Under the pieces are notes generated by a model. The model was not told the origin of the DNA. It ran no database searches and worked only from the letters and a program-made list of their open reading frames with translations. From the NCBI GenBank assembly GCA_025677835.1, contig JAIXMR010000102.1:1-64000 (forward strand): a stretch of DNA of 64,000 nucleotides. The letters are read 5' to 3'. The first letter of the stretch is position 1, and every line of letters begins with the position of its first letter. The position numbers were made by a program, and so were the translations under genes. This document shows positions 46,370 through 58,374 of the stretch, one piece after another. The DNA is from Sporodiniella umbellata. Taxonomy: Eukaryota; Mucoromycota; Mucoromycetes; Mucorales; Rhizopodaceae.

Positions 46370-47651
46370 ATGTCCAACAATACATTGCCGAATTTAGTGC
46401 CACCATTCCGGTTCTCAATGGTGGAGGAAGTACTCTTTCGAGGAGGATACCCAAAGGCACGAAATAAACGGTTTTTAAAAAGGTGAATGCATTTTCGTGG
46501 TTTTTTCAAAACAATACTGACAGCGAGTAAAAAATAACAGACTACAACTAAAGACAATACTTTCGCTTATCCCCGAAAAGCTTACGCCTGAAATGCAGCA
46601 GTTTTGTTTAGAAAACAATATTCAAATGATTTATTTAAAAGTAGACAAAATGAAAGAGGATAATATCCCTTTGACTTACAACAAAACGCTCATGGCATTA
46701 CAAGTACAAAAATCTCTTCTAAAAAAAAAACTAAAAAAAAACACAAGTTTATTATAGACCCAAACAACCATCCATTATACATTCATTGTTTAGACGGTGC
46801 TGATGTCACAGGGCTTGTGATAGCATGCTTGAGAAAGCTTCAAATGTGGAACAGTACAAGTGCTTTAAACGAATTTTCACGCAATTTGCATACAAATATT
46901 ATTTCAAGTGAGGAATTCGAATTTATTGAGAATTTCAAAAACTTTGAAGTGACTATACCAATGACATTGCCTCTTTGGCTTTGGGGAGGAGAAGTTAAAT
47001 TTAGAAAGCACTCTAGTCTACGTCTTAAATTTTTAAATTCTGATATGATGACTGAGGAAGAAAGAGAGCTGAAGGATCTAAAAGAAAAAAAGGAAAGAGA
47101 AAAGGAAGACTACTACAAGAAGAGAAAAAACGGTAAATCAGAGTAGACTGTTACAAAAAAGCTTTAGAGTTAACTTTCAGAAAGATTTACTGGATAACCT
47201 ATTTGAGCCCAGTTCACCTAGACATAGATCGGGGGCCAATAACAGCCCAAATGTGAATAACAGCAATGTTGCGAGCCTTTCAAATAGTCCAAGTCTGAAC
47301 TCGCCACTACTACCGACCTCTACAGCTGGAGCAACAGATAGTATGGACATGTCTCGCGACAATACTAATAAAAAAGAGATAGAAAATGTAAAGGACCCTT
47401 ATCTAGTCGATGTTGATGTCGATGTAGATGGTGTTATGATGGATGGCTTAGATCAAGTAGAGTACCTGAAAAGAGGTGCATCCAACGTATCCAATATTCA
47501 TTTCTATATGAATGGAGACGACTACAATATGATGCTTTCTGATGAAGAATTAGCAGAAATATATGACGCTGAAAAAGGGACTCGTTTTACAACCGAAGCT
47601 ATCAGCCGAACGTTAGAGGCATTGGCTTTGGAAGGGTTATCCGATTTATAA
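46370..47651 (+). CDS. Oca6/Siw14-type phosphatase-fold protein, likely inactive
   Basis: Exons 46370-46482, 46541-46703, 46748-47132 and 47170-47651 give 380 aa. Residues 1-200 follow the Oca/Siw14 plan: VPPFRFSMVEEVLFRGGYPK, LQLKTILSLIPEKLTPEM, YLKVDKMKED, then the P-loop HCLDGADVTG at 105-114. The cysteine (106) is present, but the CX5R arginine is valine (112), as in yeast Oca6, so catalysis is doubtful. Siw14 family members cleave inositol pyrophosphates; any such role here is inference. The last exon adds a long Asn/Ser/Asp-rich tail not present in yeast. Introns 2 and 3 are only 44 and 37 nt, and the junction at 47132/47170 is the least certain. The stop lies 27 bp from the stop of the convergent copper-oxidase-like gene. 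Confidence 0.75.
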
Positions 47652-47678
47652 AAAAGATTCTGTAAATAATAAAGTGAT

Positions 47679-48843
47679 CTAAGACAGACTCACGTTGTAA
47701 TACATCACCATTCCTGCGCCTTCATTGTCCAGATTACCGAACTTATATTGTCCCGAGGTTTTGAAAGTCAATGTGACAGTATAGAAAGAAGCAGGATATA
47801 GGCGAATCTGGTTGACTTTTTTGTTGTGAAAAGTTATGTCTCCATGGCTCCATTTTATATGGTGCGTATCCCAAAAAGTCCCCCAGGCAACAAGATGCCA
47901 AACGACTTTCTTCTTTCTGAATATAAGGTCAGGGGGAGAGGAATTTATCAATCCATTGATAACGCTATATATATGGCTTTTACTTTTCATCTGTTGATTA
48001 TCTTGAGTGTTTTGCTCAAATTTAGTTAGCGTTTTCTCAAAGTACTGCGATTCAGCTTCGTTTGATACTAGAAGAAGTTAAGGTAAACAAAGTATGTGAT
48101 AAAACAGGCCCTTACAGAAAAAAGAAGATACAACTTCATCATAAGAAAGTGTACCAGGCCTATAAATAAGAATAGCTCCATAGAGGCCCATGTATACATC
48201 ACTTTCACTAACATGAGAATGGTATCCCCAAACGATAGAGTTTCCATCTGCTGGTCCAGGGCCAGCCCTTGGTAGCACTTTCCAAACATACTCGTATGTT
48301 TGGTTTGGCATCACAGCCGATTTTTCATATCCGTCTTTAAAAACAGCGCCCTCGCTTTCAAACTCATAAAATACGCCCTGAATTATAGAGTTAGCAGTGT
48401 TGGTTACTATTTTCTATGCTTTACATGAGGGTGCATAGTCAAAGTTTGATTAGCTCTATTCCAGAAATGAACTACAATTGTATCATACACCTCAGCTCTT
48501 AAAATAGGGCCCATGTTTCCTTGCCATTTGAATCTGCTCTTCTTTTTTGAATAGGTACTATCGGTATATTCGTTATAAAGAGCTTTATAATATTTGTTTT
48601 CCGGACTATGATAGGCTAAGCTGTAATGAGTTGTATAGTTCATCCCCCAGCAATTTGAAAATATATACTTTGATGGTTGAAATTAGTCTGACTCTCATAA
48701 TTCCACACCTGCTCCTCAGCAGTAACATAAAAGTGTCGCTTTTTTCCTTTTGCGCTGTTATACAATTCCTTTTTCAGAATGTCAAAATAATCTACGCCAT
48801 ACACAGAAGTAATAGCCAAAAGCAAAAACAGGAAAGGCTTCAT
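47679..48843 (-). CDS. Two-domain multicopper-oxidase-like secreted protein
   Basis: Exons 48669-48843, 48425-48615, 48116-48377 and 47679-48067 give 338 aa. A signal peptide (MKPFLFLLLAITSVYG) is followed by two cupredoxin-type domains related to ceruloplasmin/hephaestin: FYVTAEEQVWNY, YKALYNEYTDSTY, GNMGPILRAEVYDTIVVHFWN. Copper-ligand motifs HPHG (120-123) and YHSHV (174-178) are intact in domain 1. In domain 2 the terminal HCH-H-M cluster is replaced by NLDNEGAGM, so the type-1 site is lost there. Exon 1 to 2 is uncertain: a 53-nt intron (48616-48668) closes the phase and was chosen. Without it the frame breaks at a run of five G near 48650, which could be a sequencing or real frameshift. 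It resembles small ceruloplasmin-like proteins rather than Fet3 or laccase. A ferroxidase role is inference. Confidence 0.72.
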
Positions 48844-49022
48844 AAAGAAAGCAGGTGGTACTTTTTTTTTTTGGTTATTTTATAAAGTTTCGAACAAGTT
48901 AAGCCACACGGGCTAAACGAAGCTTGAAAAGTATCAGAAAAATGGGATGCTTTTTATTCACAGAAGGGTAAATGTAAGTATTAAAAAGAAAAAAAAGAGT
49001 GAACGCAAACGATAATTGGCAT

Positions 49023-49687
49023 TTATACACGGGAGGCAACCCAGATGGCTGTTTTGCAGCCCTGCATAATAACATTTTTGAGTACTGTGTGCATAGGTGC
49101 CAACTGAGCATCGTGAGCAACGGCTATATCATGGTGTTCAAGCTCCTCGTCTCTAAATTGTGCAACAGTCTGATATAATTTTAGAACACTATTTAAAAAA
49201 CAGTTCACTTTACCTTGCTTAATTCAACAATTTCTTGATTAGGGTCTTTTAAGGTGACCAGCTCTCTTAATTGATCGTCATAGTGCCCGCCAATTACGGT
49301 TTCAACTGCTTCTGTGCAAGCCATGGCAGCTTCTTTACCCAACAAGGCAGTCCCATAACCTACGGCATAGCCTGCTACTTCCCACAAGGGTCTTAGCAAA
49401 CTGGGCCTGACCCGATGTTCACCTACAAGTTGATTAAAACGCTCCAAATGAACCTTTTCCTGATCCCACATCTCTTGTAAAATTGGCTGCAATTTTTTAT
49501 CTTTTCCCAAAACAGCGATTTGACCCTTATAAATATAATAAGCTCCCACTTCGCCTGCCTGGTCAACTCGAATCATAGGTGTAATTAATTCTTTTTCTTC
49601 ATTTGTTAGCGTTCTTGAAGTGACTGTAGAAAGAAAGCGGGCTTTATGACCCAGGGGTCTTGCAATGAGTTGTGGAATGCGAAGCAT
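49023..49687 (-). CDS. COQ7: Demethoxyubiquinone hydroxylase Coq7
   Basis: Mitochondrial di-iron enzyme for the penultimate step of ubiquinone synthesis (hydroxylation of demethoxyubiquinone). Exons 49214-49687 and 49023-49169, with a 44-nt intron (49170-49213), give 206 aa. The N-terminus is rich in Arg, Leu and Ser without acidic residues (MLRIPQLIARPLGHKARFLS), as expected for a mitochondrial presequence. Iron ligands are all visible: E46 in DQAGEVGA, E77 and H80 in EKVH, E129 in TEAVETVIGGHY, and E167 and H170 in EELEHHD. It ends KTAIWVASRV, the usual Coq7 C-terminus. Length and motifs are complete. Confidence 0.95.
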
Positions 49688-49866
49688 GAATAAAAAAAGG
49701 TATGATTTTTTTTTGGATGTACAGGCTACATTTTTAAACTTAGAATTGAGACAATGTCAATTTTTTTTTGACAAAAAATTTTAAAATCAAATCGCTATAT
49801 TTTTGAATTGACTATAATTTTAGACTTCCCTTAACACATTGTATGAGGATAAAGCCTAAAGTGAAG

Positions 49867-50189
49867 TTATCGGAAAGGATAAACGATCATGTAAGCAGCT
49901 AATATCTGCTAAATAATACCATATGAGTATTGAAGCTCTTTGAGAGAATTATAAAGATGCTTGTTTAATAAAGGATTACTTACGAAGAGAAAACAATAAG
50001 GAGCTGTTTTGTCATGATACACAGATATCCAGTATTCAGCAATTTTTGAGAGACATACACCGCAATTACTTGCGACTTGGTACAGAACCAATTGTTTCAA
50101 CTTTTTGAACTATAAAAAAAAAAAATACTGTTGAAAAAGGGTTATAAAATAGTGAGCTATACCCGTAAGTCTCCAGGTGACGAAAACAT
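49867..50189 (-). CDS. Cryptic small three-exon gene, 64 aa
   Basis: Exon 1 50163-50189 (MFSSPGDLR), exon 2 49984-50109 (42 codons, FKKLKQLVLYQVASNCGV to PYCFLF) and exon 3 49867-49908 (QILAAYMIVYPFR, stop). All junctions are GT-AG in phase 0, with introns of 53 and 75 nt and donors GTATAG and GTAAGT. The central exon is open through to the splice site and reads like protein (AEYWISVYHDKTAPY). No family is recognised; the protein is moderately hydrophobic and has several Tyr and Cys. It lies upstream of COQ7 on the same strand. It could be the end of a longer gene if exon 1 is not the true start. Confidence 0.45.
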
Positions 50190-50516
50190 GAATGGTAGAA
50201 CCAGGCTTCCTCAAGACCTGATTAACTATCCAAAGAAAAAAATGTTTGCTCAAAAAATCTACGTATCTTTCTACAGTCATGCTTCCTCACCATTTTTGAG
50301 TCTCATTTAGAGAATGGTATCTAAGAAACAAACCAGAAGCCATACATAAAAATGCCCAGTGTAAATCAAATTACATGCATAGAAATGTTCAAAACCCAAA
50401 GAGTTTTTTATTCAGTTAGTTATAAATATACTGGGATATCTAAACTCGGTCAACTGTAATGTCTTTTTATTGTCCCTTTGTGTTGTTGAGCTAACAAGCA
50501 GAACAGGCAATTTCTT
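50190..50516. other. Short spacer between two cryptic genes
   Basis: 327 bp with no clear feature. A second ATG-led frame (MTVERYVDFLSKHF) overlaps it near 50230-50300 on the minus strand, but it cannot be spliced in frame to the next exon. Confidence 0.35.
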
Positions 50517-51554
50517 TTAGTGAACTGCAAGTAACCTTTGATGTATGAGTTGTTTCAAACGAAACTTTTTTATTTGACGTAGGTAGTTCAAAAATGTATT
50601 ATAGAGCTTTAATTGTAAGAAGCATATATTACAAAATTCAAGTGGTTTCCGTATTGAAATCTAAACCTCAGTGCTATAACCAACAATTAACAGATGGTCC
50701 GCGTTCTTTGGTAATTTTTGTATGATGGTCCTCTAAAAAAAAGAGTATACTTACATGGCCTAGAAAGAAATGTGAGAGAATCCGAAACGCGGTTTGGGGA
50801 ATTATATCATGTCTTTGGTCTTTTCGTTAGCATTATTGTTTGTTAGTCTTGAGTAATTATAATTTGAAACTGTTGTAGATCCCACTTTAAACTGGGCTGA
50901 ATAGGCTTCGTAAACAAGCGATGTCAAAATTGTAGTTTTCTGCTCATCATATATCCAATATACCAAAAATTCACACTGTTAAGTTTGTGAAATATGAAGG
51001 GTAGTTATATCGAACTTTTGAATATAGCCTATCATTTGCAGAGCTAGGCAGTTTAGCTGCACATAATTATCTTACAGCTTGGGTGGTTACTATTTGTTTT
51101 TCCTCCATCCAACTCCGCATGTAAATAGGTGGTCTTATTAAGAGAAAATTAGGATAGTTTGCAAAAAAAATTGAATCGTATAGCCTTGGTTTAGAAATTC
51201 CCACTGTAAGCTTTAGTATTTCTTCTATCAAGCGAAGAAGGTTAAAAGCGAAACATGCTCTAGCGGGCAAACAATTTTGACTATATAGTATGACAAGAAT
51301 CAAATAAACAAAATATTGATTTTCAACAGACTTAATTCCTACAGCTTGCCTTAGGAGTTACATACAACAATTTATGTTTTTTCTTTCTTTTTTATTCAAT
51401 ATGAACACACACAGGCTGCTAAACCTCGATCATTTTATTAAAAAAAAAAAAAGCTTTCAATTAACATACTTTATGTTACACCTAGCTTTTCAACGTTTTG
51501 ATTTAAACCCAGCGCCAGTTTCAATGAGGTACGAGAGCTGTTGAAATCAAAGCG
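50517..51554 (-). CDS. Cryptic multi-exon gene, 5' end unresolved
   Basis: Five consecutive exons in matching phase: 51482-51554, 51076-51344, 50893-50939, 50755-50812 and 50517-50660, giving about 196 aa to a stop. The introns are 137, 136, 80 and 94 nt with GT-AG ends and a TGCTAAC-like branch site before the third acceptor. Segments include SSRTSLKLALGLNQNVEKL, QYFVYLILVILYSQNCLPAR, FNLLRLIEEILKLTVG, ILTSLVYEAYSAQ and FRILSHFFLGH. The QYFVYLILVILYSQ stretch could be a membrane segment. No start codon lies in the first exon, so at least one upstream exon is missing; a candidate ATG lies near 51690 in the PIK1 promoter region. Family not recognised. The repeated phase agreement argues for a real gene or a young pseudogene. 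Confidence 0.45.
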
Positions 51555-51748
51555 CTGTTTTCTTTATCTTTATTTTACTTTTCTGAAAAAGGAGGCAGCC
51601 CGCTTGCAATCAAAAAAAAAAAAAGAAAGAAAGGGAGACATTTTTTCTAGAGACTATACGATTACATTGGTAACAATATTCATTTACTTCACTAGACGTA
51701 AAGTTAACCAAGAATAGAAAAAAATAGGTAGACGATTTGCATCTATAC

Positions 51749-54974
<3,226 letters not shown>

Positions 54975-55133
54975 CAATAACCCTTTCTGTCAACTCAATA
55001 TACATGTTTAAAACAATTTTTTTTATAAAAAAAAAAAGCACACAATTATGAATCAGAGCAGAATAATAATAAAGAAATGTAGGGATGTATTCTGGGTTTT
55101 TAGTGTATGCAAAGTAAAAAAGAAAAGTAAAGT

Positions 55134-58100
55134 CTAACGGTGATGCTCTAAAGGAGTGTCAATCATGTAATTTCCAGGCACAAGACCTCTTTGGCCTGCC
55201 ATTTCACTCGATATACGCTCGGCTTGCCACCACCCATCTGATTGCTTATGAATAATACCGATAACTTCATCCTGGTTAAATGACATTTCTGCTTCAATCT
55301 ATTAGGGAAAAGAAATGTCAATGCTTGTTTTCGTTTATGTGGTCTAGACTTACTGTTGCCTCAAATGGCCACTGAGCTTTTGCAAAACCAATGAATCGAT
55401 TGGATGTGTTTGCTGAAGGTAAAGCCTGTAAAGGTTGACTGTAGGGCGCCTCGTTATTAGCATTTGTATCGCTTGTAGTATTAGACTGATGTGTAGCATG
55501 CTGAATAGATGCTTGCTGGTCAATTTGTTGCTGTAGTTGCGGTTGAGGAAAGTGGTTTTGTAAATCTGAAAGGCTGTCCTTTTCCTTTTTCTTGTCTTTC
55601 TTATTACCCCCAGTGAAGAAAAGAGAAAACCTACCGGCGCTCTTGGTTTCTTTCCCAGGTTTGTTCGACGTTGATTCCGGGTTTGTTTTGTTTTTGGAGG
55701 CTTTTTCATTGTATATAGGCGCTCCGTGCTGTTGAATTTGAAACTCAGGGTTATTTGATCCCATTTGCTCTGAGCGAACATAACCATTTTGGTAGTTGCT
55801 ATGATGTGATACATATCCTTTTTTTGTGTCTTCTGGGGGTATTATTCCCTGCCATGGTGCCGGTCGAATGCCTCCGTTCTCTTCCATTCGAATTTGTAAG
55901 CGCCCATTGTTATTTGGCATTTGGTGGAACATTCGAGGATCATCGACAACCTGATGGGGCCCAAATTGAGGGTTCTTGTTAATAGGGCTTGGGATATCTA
56001 TAGACAGTGGAATGGCAGGCTTGTGGGCCTTAGCTTCGTGAACCTTACTCTCTTCGGTGTGCTGCTTAGATGTACTAATAGACATGCTAGTTGTATCATA
56101 TTCAGGCGATAGGAGAGGATCTTGAAAGGATGGGCTGTTTGTTATTTTAATTGGTATTTGCTGTGGGCGACGGATGGAAGAGATCACCCACTTTTCATCT
56201 TTAGGTGGAGGCATAGGCATTGTCCTTTCGTAAAGTGGATTCTCATCGTCATCCTCTATGTCTACAGATTGGACGGCTTGATGTACAGTTCTTGTGCTTT
56301 CGTTGCATTTGTTTTCGTTGATAGGTTCACCATGGGCTTTTTTATCACCACTATCGTAATTTGATTGTTCTTTTATTTTTTCGGGTTCGCCTGTAGCTGT
56401 AGGTTCTTTTTCAAGTATGTTCAAAGGATTTTGGTTTTTTTCGGCCATGTTCAAAGAACTAGCTTCTTTTATAACATTTTCTCTGTGTATGTCATCCCTG
56501 GTTTCAGTTTCGTTTTCAAATGTGGTAGGCGACGAAACATTTTCAGGTTTTGTTGCATTAATTTGAACATTGGTTTGATTTAACATTTGTTCTACTTCCT
56601 CGATTGCACTACATACATGTTCTGGATTTTGTTTTAATTCTTGTGTAACATCTGCCTTCGGTGTTTGTGATTGTCCTAACTGTTGAAGTTGAATATCTAC
56701 TGATTTTAGCTCTTCATCGTGATTCGTCAAAACAGTGATACTACGTGCAAGCGATTCACTGGAGTTTTGGTGCGAAAATGGCGACTTTTGAACAGATCGA
56801 TAGAATGATTCGTATGGAATAGATACTACAACATGTTCACATTTTTTGATTTTTATATACATATAAAAGATTAATTGTCTCACCTGGAGGTTGAGTTCCT
56901 GTTCTATAAGAATATACAAAATCCACAATATCTTTTTGGACATCTGTAATTTCTAGAGCAGCACGAATTCTGTCACAGCACTAAATCGATGTATGAGATA
57001 CAAAAAAGAATAGCAATAGCAAGGGCGAATCTGTATTGCAAATTAGCATACCTCTTCATCTATATTAAATGTACTGGTCATAATATTGGAGAATCTAATT
57101 TAATTATTTAGAGAATTCAATATTAAACGTGGCGGATCTATTTTTCTCTATTATTTACGACCAAAGCGTGCTTCTCAAATAAATAGTTCTCTTGAGCTCC
57201 ATCTCTTGATAAACATCAGCCGTATGTTTCCAATCGTTAATCCATTGATCGTTGACGAAATTTAAGTTATCAATAGCCCTTTTATAGACTTGTTCTGTTT
57301 ACATGAATTTTGAGTAAATTTGTAGGTAAAAATAGAATCTCTGTCTTACCAGCAACCGCGACAACTCTTTTTTGCTCTTCAATTTCCTTTTCCATCTAAG
57401 AAATACAAACACAAATATTAGATATCCGTAATCAATGATTTTACACAAAAAAAGTACTTGCTTCAGCAGTAAAATGTGTTTCTAATGAAATCAATTTGGT
57501 ACTTTCTGTAGAATAGTGGTCTTTTGCCTACAATGTTACAACGGATTTATATTAATGATTTTGTGTTTAGTGTTCTTTTAATACTTTACTCGTGCAACCT
57601 CGTTTTCATGTAGTTTTTTAAGCTGCTTTAAATTTTCAATATGTGCATATTCCTAAAATACACAGTAAATTAGCCTTTGTACAAAAAAAAAGAATAGAAA
57701 AAAACAACCGTTCAATGTACAATACCCTTTTACGTATTTCTCTTTGTTCCTTTAAAAATCCGTCCAGCGGCATTTCAAGATGATCTCTTAACTGTTGGGC
57801 CAGGTCAATGTGGGCTCGAGCGGTCGTTTCGAGTGTAGAAGGGATACGAGATAGAGTTTCAGCAAAGCTTCCTTCTTCACATTGGCCGATTTTGGAAGTA
57901 GCTGATAGTTTTAAAAGCCGTTCTCCATATTCTTGTTCAATGTGTGCTCTAACGTAAACCAATGTCAAAACCTTGCAATTCTGTCTAATGCCATACAAAG
58001 TACCTCGACTCATATAGCTTCTTAATCTCTTCACATGTTTCTTTTGATCTCTTTAATTTGCTGAGAACTATATCCACTCCCTTGTAGTCATTATCCTAGA

Positions 58101-58227
58101 TAAAATAATATATGGTCAGGTTTTAACTGTTTTAAACATACTAAGCTTTTTTTATACTGTTAGGTACCCAAAACGAATCTGAAAAGTTTGATCCAGGTGG
58201 AATTTGGGTGTGTAATATATTGGACAT
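55134..58227 (-). CDS. F-BAR/SH3 protein (Cdc15/Imp2/Hof1 type)
   Basis: Membrane-bending scaffold of the cytokinetic ring in known relatives. Eleven exons: 58168-58227, 58004-58095, 57726-57948, 57590-57652, 57462-57527, 57350-57395, 57159-57294, 57052-57094, 56884-56980, 55354-56825, 55134-55298, giving 820 aa. The F-BAR domain (about 10-300) shows SDSFWDNDYKGVDIVLSKL, RAHIEQEYGERLLKLS, TARAHIDLAQQL, KRTIYLRSTLWSFSNIM and DIVDFVYSYRTGTQPP. A long disordered Ser/Pro/Gln-rich linker follows. The C-terminal SH3 (about 755-815) has AQWPFEAT, EMSFNQDEVIGII, GWWQAE and RGLVPGNYM. The intron at 57396-57461 starts with GC (GCAAGT), a GC-AG intron required by the frame. It is divergent from MED16, with 147 bp between start codons. 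Confidence 0.9.
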
Positions 58228-58374
58228 TTTAAGATATAAAAATGAGTTTGAAGAAGAGAAGAAAAGCTTAGAATAGGAAGAAGAAAAAAAAACAAGAAAA
58301 GCCTTCAGTCTCGGGACTGTTTCACAAAGATAAAAATAGCTCTTCCCTTGTTTATTTCTCTTCTCTTTTTCTTT

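Noticed and set aside
50190..50305. ATG-led minus-strand frame MTVERYVDFLSKHF
   Set aside because: Its donor leaves a phase that runs into a stop in the next exon; the shorter start at 50189 closes in phase.
55350..55814. 154-codon minus-strand frame inside the F-BAR gene
   Set aside because: A shifted frame of the low-complexity linker of the same gene.
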